This document shows positions 40,314 to 49,273 of a DNA stretch of 64,000 nt, in pieces. The notes beneath the pieces were generated by a model. The model was given only the letters and a program-made list of their open reading frames with translations. It was not told the DNA's origin and did no database searches. Positions within the stretch are counted from its first letter, which is position 1. Each line of letters opens with the position of its first letter. Source of the DNA: Haloarchaeobius sp. FL176. GTDB taxonomy: Archaea > Halobacteriota > Halobacteria > Halobacteriales > Natrialbaceae. The position numbers and the translations under genes were made by a program. The stretch covers positions 62,001-126,000 of the forward strand of contig NZ_JANJYH010000002.1 in assembly GCF_024609245.1 (NCBI RefSeq), written 5' to 3'.

Positions 40314-40592
40314 CTAAGCACCGGACAGCGATTTCGCGCAGTTGCGACAGTAGCGGTAGCGCGAGTCGGGGTCGTTCGACGCGCCGCAGTGTGGACAGCG
40401 GCGACTGTCTGTCGTCTCGGTGCTGCGGACCGACGTGTTCGCCGCGGTCCGGTCGACGCCTGCCGGGTCGCCGCCTGCAGGGTCCGGCGTCGGGTCGTCG
40501 TCGACCTGCCGGCGGTAGTAGGCGTACACGGCGAACTGCAGGACAGCGAACACGACGAGGTAGCCAAGGGTCCAGTCCCAGACGTTCGCCAT
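40314..40592 (-). CDS. Membrane-anchored zinc-ribbon protein (DUF7577-like)
   Basis: 92 residues: one TM helix (LGYLVVFAVLQFAVYAYYRR, about 9-28), a Pro/Asp-rich spacer and a C-terminal zinc ribbon with CPHCG (about 65-69) and CRNC (82-85). Orientation by positive-inside places the ribbon in the cytosol. Haloarchaea have many such proteins; function unknown. Confidence 0.72.
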   Translation of the reverse strand: MANVWDWTLGYLVVFAVLQFAVYAYYRRQVDDDPTPDPAGGDPAGVDRTAANTSVRSTETTDSRRCPHCGASNDPDSRYRYCRNCAKSLSGA

Positions 40593-40653
40593 ACTGTGCT
40601 ATAGTGTGGCATGGGACTTATACCGTTCGCCAGTTGTCGTCCCAGGGGGGAGG

Positions 40654-41736
40654 TCACGGCGGTCTGACGCGGTAGACCTCGTCGTCGGTCGGGTCCGGGT
40701 CGCCGCGACCGTCCTGGTTGCTCGTGGCGAAGTAGAGGTGGTCGTTTGGGCCGGTGAACGTCGTTCGGAGCCGACCGAGGTCGCTGTAGAGGGTGTTCTG
40801 CGTGGGTACGTCGTCAGCGTCGAGGCTGACCTGGCGCAGATGCGTGCCCTCCAGCGCGCCGACGAAGAAGCTGTCCTGCCAGCGGTCGATCGGGCCGGTG
40901 TAGTAGGCGAGGCCGCCCGGCCCGATGGCGGGTGTCCACGTGACCAGCGGGTCGACGAACGTGTCCTGGTCGCTCTCGCCGGTAGCCGCCGGCCAGCCGT
41001 AGTTCCCGCCGGCCTCGAGTCGGTTGAGTTCGTCGGCCTCGTCCGGCCCGTGTTCGACGACGTAGACGGACCCACCGACGAACGAGAGGCCCTGCGGGTT
41101 CCGGTGGCCGTAGGTGTACACCGGACTGTCGAACGGGTTGCCCGGGTCCGGGTCGCCGTTGCGGGTGACCCGGAGCACCTTCCCGGCGAGGGAGTCCCGG
41201 GACTGTGCCGTGCTCGGCTCGCCGGCGTCGCCGGTCGTCACCCAGAGCGCGCCGTCGGGGCCGAACTCGATTCGGCCGCCGTTGTGGACGGTGTTCGCGG
41301 GGATGCCGTCGAGGACGACCGAGTCGACGGCGAAATCGCGGTCGGCGTCGAGCCGTAGCACCCGGTTGGCCAGCCCCGCGTCGCCGTCGTAGGTCTGGTA
41401 GACGTAGGCGTCGCGCGGGTTCCTGGGGTCGAAGGCGAACCCCAGAAGGCCCCCCTGGCCGAAGTTGGCGGTGTCGTCGAGGGTCCTGACGGGGCCGCGG
41501 TCGTTCCCCGTCGCACGGACGATCCGCCCCGGCCGCTCGGTGAGGAACAGGTTGCCCGTCTCGGGGTGGAACGACGCGCCCCACGGCGTGTCGAGGCGCA
41601 TCCGGACGCGCTCGAGTCGGAGCGGGGCGCCGTCCTCGATGGGCGTGTTCTCGCCGTTGTTGGACGGGTTCAGACAGCCGGCGACGCCACTGGTGAGGCC
41701 GGCACCGGCCGTGACGAGGAGGCGACGACGCTTCAT
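40654..41736 (-). CDS. PQQ-dependent sugar dehydrogenase-type lipoprotein
   Basis: 360 residues. Twin-arginine lipoprotein signal (MKRRRLLVTAGAGLTSGVAGC), then a six-bladed propeller of the GSDH/YliI family: PWGASFHPETGNLFLTERPGRI, GLLGFAFDPRNPRDAYVY, GGRIEFGPDGALWVTTGDAGE, YTYGHRNPQGLSF and NYGWPAATG. It would oxidise aldoses outside the membrane using PQQ if the cofactor is available. Some homologues lack activity. The ATG at 41736 is preferred to a GTG one codon upstream. Confidence 0.87.
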   Translation of the reverse strand: MKRRRLLVTAGAGLTSGVAGCLNPSNNGENTPIEDGAPLRLERVRMRLDTPWGASFHPETGNLFLTERPGRIVRATGNDRGPVRTLDDTANFGQGGLLGFAFDPRNPRDAYVYQTYDGDAGLANRVLRLDADRDFAVDSVVLDGIPANTVHNGGRIEFGPDGALWVTTGDAGEPSTAQSRDSLAGKVLRVTRNGDPDPGNPFDSPVYTYGHRNPQGLSFVGGSVYVVEHGPDEADELNRLEAGGNYGWPAATGESDQDTFVDPLVTWTPAIGPGGLAYYTGPIDRWQDSFFVGALEGTHLRQVSLDADDVPTQNTLYSDLGRLRTTFTGPNDHLYFATSNQDGRGDPDPTDDEVYRVRPP

Positions 41737-41771
41737 CACACCGACCTTTCACACGATAGAGTAAAAACTTG

Positions 41772-42671
41772 TTACTTCGGCGGCGACAGGTCGCGTCCGA
41801 ACTCGTCGAACGTGTCGAGGTCCTCGGGCAGTTCGTACTCGAGCTCGCGTTCGTCCCGGCGGTCTACGTTCGCGTCCTCGAGCGGGGTGGCGACGTCCTC
41901 CCAGCCGGGTTTGACACGGACGCTCTTTGCGGGCTGGCCGACGGCGACGTGGTGGGCGGGCACGTCGCTGGCGACGATGCTCTTGGCGCCCACGACCGCG
42001 TTCTCGCCGACGCGACAGCCCGCTCTGACCATCGAATCGTAGGTGACGCGGGCGTCGTCCTCGACGATGGTGTGGAAGTTCGACACCGCGGTCTGGTCGA
42101 CGATGTCGTGGTCGTGGCTGTAGATGTGGGCGTCGTCGGAGATGGAGACCCGGTCGCCGATTGTCAGCGTCCCGCGGTCGTCGAGGTGGACGTCGTCGTG
42201 GACGACGACGTTGTCGCCGACGCTGATGTTGTGCCCGTAGGTGAAGGAGATACCCTTGAAGAACCGACAGTCCTCCCCGCATTCGTCGAACAGGTGGTCG
42301 GCGAGCATCGCCCGGAAGCGCAGCGCGAACTCGACGTTGTCGGCCATCGGCGTCGCGTCGAACTGCCGCCAGAGCCACTGGAGGTGCTTCGAGCGCTCGA
42401 AGCGCTCCTCGTCCTTCTCGGCGTAGTACTCCGACTCCAGCGTCGTGTTGCACGGGTCGTACCCTTGCAGGCGTACGCGCTCGGCGGGCGAGACCGACTC
42501 GTCGTTCTGCCAGCGCTCGTAGGCGTCGCGGTCGCCGTGCAGGTCGACCAGCGTCTCCTCGACGACCGTGCAGGTGTCCTCGTCGGACGAGAGCCGCTCG
42601 TCGACCTCGTCGATGAAGGCTCGAACACCAGCCTCCGCGTCGGCCGGGAGCGAGACGTGCCGTTTCGTCAT
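41772..42671 (-). CDS. Hexapeptide-repeat acyltransferase
   Basis: 299 residues. The central part (about 120-235) is a left-handed beta-helix of hexapeptide repeats (NISVGDNVVVHDDVHLDDRGTLTIGDRVSISDDAHIYSHDHDI... AGCRVGENAVVGAKSIVASDVPAHHVAVGQPAKSV), the trimeric maltose/galactoside-type O-acetyltransferase fold, with catalytic His in HIYSHDHD. An N-terminal helical region of ~110 residues precedes it, longer than in LacA. The C-terminus is acidic. Acetylates a sugar or similar hydroxyl; substrate unknown. Confidence 0.85.
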   Translation of the reverse strand: MTKRHVSLPADAEAGVRAFIDEVDERLSSDEDTCTVVEETLVDLHGDRDAYERWQNDESVSPAERVRLQGYDPCNTTLESEYYAEKDEERFERSKHLQWLWRQFDATPMADNVEFALRFRAMLADHLFDECGEDCRFFKGISFTYGHNISVGDNVVVHDDVHLDDRGTLTIGDRVSISDDAHIYSHDHDIVDQTAVSNFHTIVEDDARVTYDSMVRAGCRVGENAVVGAKSIVASDVPAHHVAVGQPAKSVRVKPGWEDVATPLEDANVDRRDERELEYELPEDLDTFDEFGRDLSPPK

Positions 42672-42767
42672 GCGTCCCCGTTCGGCGGGCAGCCGTATGG
42701 ACTTTCGGTTGTCCGAACGCCGGACACCACCGGGACGGTGCTACGACGTCCTGTCCGAAGACAGACA

Positions 42768-42776
42768 AACTATAAC
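42768..42776 (+). promoter_or_regulatory. TATA box of the 66-residue membrane protein
   Basis: AACTATAAC 25-33 nt before GTG 42801. It makes that GTG the first codon of a leaderless mRNA and supports the short gene. Confidence 0.5.
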
Positions 42777-42800
42777 TGTGGTCTCCGCGAACCACCGACT

Positions 42801-43001
42801 GTGCCCAGAACCTCCATCACGACCGACGAGACGGACTCGTCGCTCAGCGGCGCGGCGCTCGGTGGCATCGCCGGTGCCGTCGGTGCGACCGTCGCGTTCA
42901 GCGTCGTCTCCGATCCGCTCGCAATCGCCGGGGTTACGGCCTGCATAACGCTCGGGATCATCGGTGTCGGTGCGCTCGTGTTCGACGTCGATCTGACGTA
43001 G
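42801..43001 (+). CDS. Small two-helix membrane protein
   Basis: 66 residues, GTG start at 42801, supported by a TATA box 25-33 nt upstream. MPRTSITTDETDSSLSGAALGG precedes two TM segments (about 16-35 and 40-62). Codon use is coding-like. No family recognised. Confidence 0.6.
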   Translation: MPRTSITTDETDSSLSGAALGGIAGAVGATVAFSVVSDPLAIAGVTACITLGIIGVGALVFDVDLT

Positions 43002-43079
43002 CCGGCGTCCCGGGACCACCTTCCCGCGACCCGGGAACGAAACACACCCGCTAAGTGGGACCGTTCCCTAGCCGGGAGT

Positions 43080-44132
43080 ATGCAGTACCGCGAACTCGGA
43101 GACTCCGGCGTCGAGGTGTCCGAAATCGGCTTCGGCGCGTGGGTCGTCGGCACGGACTGGTGGGGCGACCGCACGGAGGAACAGGCGGTCGAGATGCTGC
43201 AGTACGCCCACGACCAGGGCATCACCTACTTCGACACCGGTGACGTGTACGGCCACGGACGTAGCGAGGAGCTCGTCGGCGAGGCCCTCGGCGACCGACG
43301 CGACGACGTGACCGTCGCGACGAAGGTCGGCTACGACTTCTACAACAACCCGCAGGCGGGCCACGGCGAGCTACCGAAGGAAATCACACCGGAGTGGATC
43401 CGCACCGCGACCGAGCGGAGCCTCGACCGGCTCGGTTTCGACCACATCGACGTGCTCCAGCTGCACAACGCGAACGTCGACGAGGTCGACGCCGACGTGC
43501 TCGAGGTCCTCGACGAGCTCCGCGAGGAGGGTCTCGTCGACGCCATCGGCTGGGCGCTCGGCCCCTCCATCGGCTGGCTCGCGGAGGGCGACATGGCCAT
43601 CGAACAGGAGTTCGACTCGCTGCAGCTCGTCTGGAACGTGCTCGAACAGGAGGTCGGCGACCACTTCCTCGACACCGTCGAGCGGACCGGCTCGTCGACG
43701 AGTCTCATCCCCCGCGTCCCGCACTCCTCCGGCCTGCTCAACGAGCAGGTCACGCCGGAGACGGAGCTCGACGACGGCGACCACCGCTCCTACCGGCCCG
43801 ACGAGTGGTACGAGACGGGCTGGGAGAAGGTCGAGGCGCTCCGGTTCCTCGAACAGAACGGCGAGCGCACGATGTCCCAGGCCAGCATCCAGTGGCTCCT
43901 GTCGCACGCGCAGGTCGCGACGGTGACCCCGACGTTCCGAACGAAAGACGACATCGACGAGTGGGCCGCCGCGAGCGACGTGCCGCCGCTCAGCGACGTG
44001 GAGGTCACGCGCGTCGCCGAGCTGTACGCCGACGACTTCGGCATCGAACGCGACGACGGGATGGACGTGCTCCGCTCGTCGGTCGGTGGCGAGGACATCG
44101 ACGCGGCGAACATCGACAAGCAGGCGACCTGA
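43080..44132 (+). CDS. Aldo/keto reductase
   Basis: 350-residue NADPH-dependent oxidoreductase of TIM-barrel AKR fold. Catalytic tetrad visible: Asp in YFDTGDVYG (about 54), Tyr in the same motif (DVYGHGRSEELVGEAL), Lys in VATKVGYD (about 82) and His in DVLQLHNANV (about 125). Closest in style to the Tas/YghZ-like group. A TATA-like CGCTAAG (43049-43055) lies ~25-31 nt before the ATG, so the mRNA is leaderless. Substrate unknown. Confidence 0.9.
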   Translation: MQYRELGDSGVEVSEIGFGAWVVGTDWWGDRTEEQAVEMLQYAHDQGITYFDTGDVYGHGRSEELVGEALGDRRDDVTVATKVGYDFYNNPQAGHGELPKEITPEWIRTATERSLDRLGFDHIDVLQLHNANVDEVDADVLEVLDELREEGLVDAIGWALGPSIGWLAEGDMAIEQEFDSLQLVWNVLEQEVGDHFLDTVERTGSSTSLIPRVPHSSGLLNEQVTPETELDDGDHRSYRPDEWYETGWEKVEALRFLEQNGERTMSQASIQWLLSHAQVATVTPTFRTKDDIDEWAAASDVPPLSDVEVTRVAELYADDFGIERDDGMDVLRSSVGGEDIDAANIDKQAT

Positions 44133-44452
44133 AAACCTCGGACTAATCTGTCCCTTCCCCTGAAAAACGGGCGATTACCTTTCTGTCTCGGGGTTCACGC
44201 TACTCCTGCTCTCGGCTCCGACGGTCCGTCCGTCGAGCGAGAGCTTGGCCGATTCAGGGCCGCACCAACCCCCCTGCCGCGTAGACTCCCCCCACTGACG
44301 CGGGGCGGGGGCGGTCGTCGTGTTCGCTCCGAACACGAGACTACCACCCCTTTCTTTCGGCTGGAAACCCACTACTGTCGGGCGAACACACGCATCGGAT
44401 TTCACTTTCACTCCGCAGTCCCGACGACTGCTGTGGCGGACCGCCGTGCCGG
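44133..44452. other. Structured 320 bp convergent gap
   Basis: Between two convergent genes, where only a few tens of bp are usual. Read on the minus strand it has a 7 bp hairpin (CGTGTTC/GAACACG, about 44317-44335) and a longer hairpin with stems CTCTCG/CGAGAG and GACGG/CCGTC, near 44207-44250. It ends in a T5 run (44167-44163). An odd 78-codon frame (44175-44411) crosses it. See the finding. Confidence 0.5.
44175..44411 (-). other. 78-codon frame or ncRNA of unknown nature
   Basis: Starts MKVKSDACVRPTVVGFQPKE and ends LDGRTVGAESRSSVNPETER. It is basic rather than acidic, has mixed third positions (many A/T), and overlaps strong RNA hairpins, so it does not behave like a haloarchaeal gene. 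It could be a structural RNA, the 3' remnant of a mobile-element gene, or a foreign small gene. No function assigned. Confidence 0.3.
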
Positions 44453-45940
44453 TCAGGCCAGGAAGACGTGGCGCGGGCGGTCCGCCAGCACGTCGCGCCC
44501 CCAGTCGACGGTGTCCGAGAACGCGTCCGACCGGAAGAACTCCATGGCGTCCTCCTGGGACTCCCAGCGCGAGGCGATGAACATGTCGTTCTCGTCCTCG
44601 CGGTTGGCGAGCAGGTCCGTGGTGATGTGGCCCTCCATCCCCTCGAGGACGCCGCCGACGGTGTCGAACTTCTCGACGAAGTCCGTGCGCTTCTCGGGCT
44701 TGGTGGTGTAGAACATCCCCATCGTTCCCCAGGTGTCGACGGCGGCGTCGTCGCCGGCCTGCCGGACGATGCCGGGCAGGTCAGAGAGGAAGCCACTGGC
44801 CGTGTCGGCGGCGGACTGGGTCTCCCAGACGCTCGCGACTGCGGTCGGGGCGTCACCCTCTGCCTGGTACACCGCGGTCTTCACGTGGGAGTCGTAGTGC
44901 TCGAAGTTCGAGCGCAGCCCCTCGACCTCCCCGAACAGCTCGTCCGGGTCGGCATCGGAGTAGAGGACGACGGCGTAGACGTCCTCGCCGTGGGGCTGGC
45001 CGCCGTAGACGCCCTCCTCTTCGAGTGTAGAGCGCACGTCAGCGCCGTGGTCGGTGGCCGGGCGCTCGTCCTCGTCGTCGTGAGCCGCGTCGCCCTCGCC
45101 GTGGTGGTGGGCGTCGCCCTGGTGGTGGCCTGCCTCGTCGTGGTGGTGTCCGTCGGCTTCGGCGGGAACGGCCTCGCCGGCCATGAACGCCGGGAGGTCG
45201 CTCGGCTCGAACCGGCGGCCCGTGTAGAACTGGCCGAACTCGGCGAACCGGGAGGTGGACGGGTCGAAGCGCATCTCGTACAGCAGGTCCTTCACGTCGG
45301 TCATGTCGTCGGCCCAGAGCGTGACGCCCCACTCGTGGTCGTCGAGACCGACGCTGCCCGTGATCATCTGCTGGACCTTGCCGCCGTAGTCGCGGCCGAT
45401 GTCACCGTGGCTCGCCATGTGCTCGGCGCGCTCGTCGAACGGCAGGTCGTACCAGTTGTCCTCGGCGGTCCGGCGCTTGGACATCGGGTAGAAGGAGAGG
45501 TAGTCCATCTCCGGGATCTCGGGGTGGAGCCGCGACTGGATGTACTGCGCCAGTCCGGAGTCGTCGTCGACCTCGCCCTCGAAGTACTCCCGGGCACGCT
45601 CGGTGTAGCCCGAGGCCTCCGTGACCGAGATGTACGAGTCCGTCTGCTCGGTGAATCCGGCGAACTCCGTCGACTCGAAGCCGCGTTCGAGCTGGTCAAG
45701 CTCGTCGAGCGTCGGCCGCAGGTGCAGTACCATGAGGTCGGCCTTGTGGCCGAGCACGGTGTAGACCGCGGTCCCGCCCGTCTCGGGGTCGCTGTGTGTG
45801 TCGAGGAACGCGATGCCCTCCCCGACGGCACGCTCGCGCGTCCGCTCCGGCGCGTCGCGCCACGCGTCCCAGTCCACGGTCCGGAAGTCGTGCAGTGCGT
45901 ACCAGCCTTCCTCGGTCAACGGAGGTTCGCGTCGCTGCAT
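44453..45940 (-). CDS. pitA: PitA: chlorite dismutase-like/ABM fusion heme protein
   Basis: 495 residues. The N-terminal ~240 form a chlorite-dismutase/HemQ-like domain (LTEEGWYALHDFRTVDW, YLSFYPMSKRRTAEDNWYDLPFDERAEHM, DIGRDYGGKVQQMITGSVGLDDHEWGVTLWADD). A His/Asp-rich linker follows (about 255-300, several HHH clusters), then a C-terminal antibiotic-biosynthesis-monooxygenase-like domain with a repeat. The same fusion is known in Haloferax as PitA. In Actinobacteria and Firmicutes related HemQ makes heme, so a heme-handling role is likely. Start at 45940; the PadR-family gene is divergent, 132 bp away. Confidence 0.9.
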   Translation of the reverse strand: MQRREPPLTEEGWYALHDFRTVDWDAWRDAPERTRERAVGEGIAFLDTHSDPETGGTAVYTVLGHKADLMVLHLRPTLDELDQLERGFESTEFAGFTEQTDSYISVTEASGYTERAREYFEGEVDDDSGLAQYIQSRLHPEIPEMDYLSFYPMSKRRTAEDNWYDLPFDERAEHMASHGDIGRDYGGKVQQMITGSVGLDDHEWGVTLWADDMTDVKDLLYEMRFDPSTSRFAEFGQFYTGRRFEPSDLPAFMAGEAVPAEADGHHHDEAGHHQGDAHHHGEGDAAHDDEDERPATDHGADVRSTLEEEGVYGGQPHGEDVYAVVLYSDADPDELFGEVEGLRSNFEHYDSHVKTAVYQAEGDAPTAVASVWETQSAADTASGFLSDLPGIVRQAGDDAAVDTWGTMGMFYTTKPEKRTDFVEKFDTVGGVLEGMEGHITTDLLANREDENDMFIASRWESQEDAMEFFRSDAFSDTVDWGRDVLADRPRHVFLA

Positions 45941-46072
45941 GGTCGAGCGTTCGGAGACGATGGGTAAGGACGTGTTGATTCGTCGGAGGCGATGGCAGGA
46001 CGCGGCCGAGAACCGGGCAAGGGGTTCTCTGTATCGAAACCCTTTCACGTCCACCGCGGGTACCACGCGACA
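45941..46072. promoter_or_regulatory. Divergent promoter region pitA/PadR
   Basis: 132 bp between oppositely directed start codons. Rightward, GAAACCCTTT (about 46036-46045) lies ~28-37 nt before the PadR ATG. Leftward, an AT-richer GTGTTGATTC (about 45972-45981) could act as TATA for pitA. A PadR repressor binding here could control both genes. Confidence 0.4.
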
Positions 46073-46600
46073 ATGCGGAAAAGCGGTCCACCGAAGGGAC
46101 TCATCGCCTATCTGGTGCTCGAACTGCTCGCGGAGAAACCGCGGTACGGGTACGAGATACTCAAGGAGATACGGGAGCTCAGTGGTGGCCACTGGGAGCC
46201 CTCCTACGGCTCGGTCTACCCCATCCTCTACAAGTTCGAGGACGAGGGCTGGGCCGAGCGCATCGAGCGCGAGGACGAGCCCGACCGCAAGTACTTCGAG
46301 CTGACCGACGACGGTGCAGACGAGCTAGAGGCCCGCCGCGAGGACTCCGCGATGAAGGCCAAGGAGTTCGCCGACGTCATCCTCGGGTTCTACCACGTCT
46401 ACGTCGCGTTCTCCTGTGACGACCGCTTCGAGGTGCCCAGCGTCGACGGCGAGTGGCGCTTCGACGAGACCTTCTCCGCGTGGATCGTCGAACAGATGAT
46501 CCGCCACCACGAGCACTACTACAGCGACGAGTTCGACCGTATCGACGCCACCCCCGAAGAGTTCTACGCGGATCACGGCATCGACAACGACGAGGAGTAG
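46073..46600 (+). CDS. PadR-family transcription regulator
   Basis: 175 residues. PadR winged helix: LIAYLVLELLAEKPRYGYEILKEIRELSGGHWEPSYGSVYPILYKFEDEGWAE (about 9-60) with the conserved 'YGYEI...GSVYP.L..LE..G' pattern. The rest is an acidic helical dimerisation part ending HYYSDEFDRIDATPEEFY. Its position facing pitA makes pitA a likely target. ATG 46073 follows a TATA-like ACCCTTT. Confidence 0.9.
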   Translation: MRKSGPPKGLIAYLVLELLAEKPRYGYEILKEIRELSGGHWEPSYGSVYPILYKFEDEGWAERIEREDEPDRKYFELTDDGADELEARREDSAMKAKEFADVILGFYHVYVAFSCDDRFEVPSVDGEWRFDETFSAWIVEQMIRHHEHYYSDEFDRIDATPEEFYADHGIDNDEE

Positions 46601-46645
46601 TCGGCTGTCCGGGCAGTTCTCGCGTGCAAAACGACGAACCAGCGG

Positions 46646-48433
46646 TCAGCCCGCCAGGAACTGCGGGCCGACGATCAGGACGACGAAGCTCAGGAACATC
46701 GTCAGGCCGATAGTCGTCGTCACCGCGCTCACCCGCCGGCGGGTCACCTCGACCGGGAGCCGCGAGAGCACGGCCTCGGTCGAGGTCCGCAGCAGGTGGC
46801 CGCCGTCGAGCGGGAACGCGGGGATGCAGTTGAACGCACCGAGCTGGACGTTGATCCAGCCGGTCCAGAACAGCGCGTTCGCGAGTGCGAACAGCAGGCC
46901 CGCGCCGAGGAACTCCAGGGGCCCGGTTGCGACGAAGAAGTTCGCGATCTCGCCGATGAAGCCCGCGAAGTTGTACGGGAACTCGCCGCCGGGCATCACG
47001 GCCGCGACGGGGAGGACGAGCACGAACAGCACCTTGCCCACGAACGACTGGGCGAAGGAGTTGAGCATCGACTGGTCGCCGCCGCCGAGGATGGCGAGGT
47101 ACGACTCCGCGGGGTAGTAGTTCAGCCCCACGTCGTCGACGGTGAGGCCGCTGGTGCCCTGGGCGAGCGGTGCGACGCCGAGGAAGCTGCTCCCGTCGTC
47201 CTGCGTGCCGAGGGTGACCTCCTGGGTCGAGCGCTCGCCGTCGTCGTAGAGCACGACCTCGACGGTCTCGCCCGGGTCGGCGGCGTCGATGGCCTCACCG
47301 AGTTCGCTGTAGGAGATGACCCGCGTGTCGCCGAATCTGGTGATGATGACGCTCTCACCGGCGGGTGCGCCCGCCGCCGCCAGCGGCTCGCCCTCGATGG
47401 GCCGGAGGTACGCGCCGGCGACGAACGACTTCGTCTCGCCGGCCTTCGTCGTCACCGACACCGGCCCCGGCGAGGCACGGACGGCGTCCTCGAAGCCCGG
47501 GGTGGTCGAGACGGGGGTCCCGTTCACCGCGGTTATCGTATCACCCGCGGAGAGGTTCGCCGGGCCGTTCTCCAGTGCTCCGGTCACGAGCACGCTCCGG
47601 TTCATCGTCACCGTCCGGTCGTCGTTCACCTCCAGTTCGAGCCGGCTGGCGTTCTGCTCGTCGACGAGGTCCTGGAAGTGGCTGTTGTTCTCGACCGCCG
47701 TCCCGCCGACTGCCGTGATGCGGTCGCCGCCGCCGATGTCCGCGCCGGCCGCCGCCGACCCGGGGAGCACGCCGCCGACGAGAGCGCCGCTCGCCACGCC
47801 GATGGAGCCCGCGACGGGCCCGAACAGCAGCGCGAACGCGACGACGGTGATGGCGAAGTTGTTCGTCACGCCCGCGGCGAACATCCGCGACTGCGCACCG
47901 CGGGACGCCTTCCGGCGGTTCTCCTCGTTCGGCTCGACGAACGCCGCCACCGGCAACACGGCGAGCAGGCCGATGCCCATCGACTCGATGTCGATGCCCT
48001 CGACGCGGCAGAGCAGGCCGTGGCCCCCCTCGTGGACGACCAGACCGACGAGCAGCCCGAACAGGATACCGGGGGCCGCCGAGAGCGGCAGGAAGTCGTT
48101 CACGCCCGGGATGACGAGCACGTTCCGGGGCTGGTTCACCGCGCTCGGTGCGGGCGGATTCTGGATCGTCAGAATCGCGCCCTGGAGGAGGAACAGGAAC
48201 GCGCCGAACATCACGACCAGTGCGATGCCGAGGCCGATGTTCGACCAGGCACGCCAGAACCGCTTCGGCCCGGCCAGCCAGTTCAGGAACCGCCGCCCGC
48301 GCTTCGTGTGCACCAGCAGAATCGGCCCCTGCGTCGAGACGTAGGACGGGAGGAGATTCTCTTTCTTGGCCGCCCAGACCACCATCCAGTAGAGGACGAA
48401 GCCGCCGATACCCAGCCACAGGGTGGAAACCAT
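46646..48433 (-). CDS. Site-2 protease-family membrane metalloprotease with two PDZ domains
   Basis: 595 residues. Zinc motif HEGGH (about 134-138; GLVVHEGGHGLLC) in a TM helix, and the second ligand motif NCIPAFPLDGGH (about 535-546). Between them are two PDZ-like domains (GVLPGSAAAGADIGGGDRITAVGG and NGPANLSAGDTITAVNG). TM helices at the N-terminus (about 4-22, 66-90) and C-terminal core. M50 proteases cut TM segments of regulatory or surface proteins. A second, shorter M50 protein is encoded at 53.4 kb. Confidence 0.9.
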   Translation of the reverse strand: MVSTLWLGIGGFVLYWMVVWAAKKENLLPSYVSTQGPILLVHTKRGRRFLNWLAGPKRFWRAWSNIGLGIALVVMFGAFLFLLQGAILTIQNPPAPSAVNQPRNVLVIPGVNDFLPLSAAPGILFGLLVGLVVHEGGHGLLCRVEGIDIESMGIGLLAVLPVAAFVEPNEENRRKASRGAQSRMFAAGVTNNFAITVVAFALLFGPVAGSIGVASGALVGGVLPGSAAAGADIGGGDRITAVGGTAVENNSHFQDLVDEQNASRLELEVNDDRTVTMNRSVLVTGALENGPANLSAGDTITAVNGTPVSTTPGFEDAVRASPGPVSVTTKAGETKSFVAGAYLRPIEGEPLAAAGAPAGESVIITRFGDTRVISYSELGEAIDAADPGETVEVVLYDDGERSTQEVTLGTQDDGSSFLGVAPLAQGTSGLTVDDVGLNYYPAESYLAILGGGDQSMLNSFAQSFVGKVLFVLVLPVAAVMPGGEFPYNFAGFIGEIANFFVATGPLEFLGAGLLFALANALFWTGWINVQLGAFNCIPAFPLDGGHLLRTSTEAVLSRLPVEVTRRRVSAVTTTIGLTMFLSFVVLIVGPQFLAG

Positions 48434-48527
48434 TGCGGGATACTGGGGGAGGAACGGGGAAATGCGTTTGGTTTGGCGGTGTTCGGCGGCTGACGGATCC
48501 GCGTTCCCTGGGCCGGAATCGCCCCGG

Positions 48528-48725
48528 TCAGACTCTGTCGAGCGCCACGTAGAGGCTGAGTGCTGTCACCCCGCCGAGGAGGAGCGCCAACGGGAGGCCA
48601 AGCGCGCCGAGCCCGAGCAGCAGTGGTGCGTACATGGCGAACGACACGGTGACGAGCACCCCGACGAGTGCGGACCCGAGACCGTTTACGACATCGAGCC
48701 AGGGAATCGACCGCGTCTCAGTCAT
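48528..48725 (-). CDS. Small two-helix membrane protein
   Basis: 65 residues, ATG at 48725: MTETRSIPWLDVVNGLGSALVGVLVTVSF then a second TM segment (about 34-60) ending VALDRV. AT-rich promoter-like sequence (TTTTGATAGTTTTTTATC) lies just upstream at about 48747-48764. No family recognised. Confidence 0.6.
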   Translation of the reverse strand: MTETRSIPWLDVVNGLGSALVGVLVTVSFAMYAPLLLGLGALGLPLALLLGGVTALSLYVALDRV

Positions 48726-49273
48726 ACCCACACCGACACTACAGATTTTGATAGTTTTTTATCACTCTTCCGTCGTGCTCGTTCCTGTTCCACGTTACAT
48801 CATCTGGACACCAACCCGAATCGACCGGTTCGAGTATCCTTCTGCCATCGTCGGGCCCGTTCGTGTCGACACCAGCCAGAAAGCCCCGACGGGCTACGCT
48901 CCCGCGGCTCGTTGCGAGCCTTGTCTGGCGAGACTCCTCGGTCGTCTCGCTGCTTCACGCTCGGTCGCAGGCTCTCTCGCGGGAACGTCGCCGGGAGTCG
49001 TCGAGACGCTCGCCCCTTTCAGTCCCGTCCGCCTCCACCGCACCTCACGCCTCCCCAGCCTCCTGCGATGCTCACTCGGTTGCGCTTCTCGTCCCTCGCG
49101 CGGCTGGCTCACGGCCTCGCTACGCTCGGCGCGCTCACGGGTCGCTTTGCTCCCCGTTCGCAGTCGCGGTTCTCACTCGCTCACGCTCGCTCCGAACCGC
49201 GCACCGCTCGCCAGCCGCGCACCGGCGGTGAAAACCCGGCTACAATCGGAGCAGAGAGGAGAGATCAGACCTT
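48726..49273. other. 548 bp intergenic region with repeated element copy 2
   Basis: Downstream of lysS and upstream of a small membrane gene on the same strand. The left end holds that gene's AT-rich promoter. Most of the rest is copy 2 of the intergenic element. No convincing gene: frames in either direction are Arg/Ser-rich. Confidence 0.6.
48875..49100 (+). repeat. Interspersed intergenic element, copy 2
   Basis: Shares with copy 1 (1733-1951) the left end GCCAGAAAGCCCCGA, the central block from 48999 containing CCCCTTTCAGTCCCG, and the right end TGCGCTTCTCGTCCCTCGCG (49081-49100). Total length 226 bp. It lacks the two hairpins inserted in copy 1. Confidence 0.7.

Noticed and set aside
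44133-44452. RNase P RNA or SRP RNA
   Set aside because: An ACAGAAA stretch is present, but the partner conserved regions of RNase P RNA and the SRP helix 8 motifs are not found.
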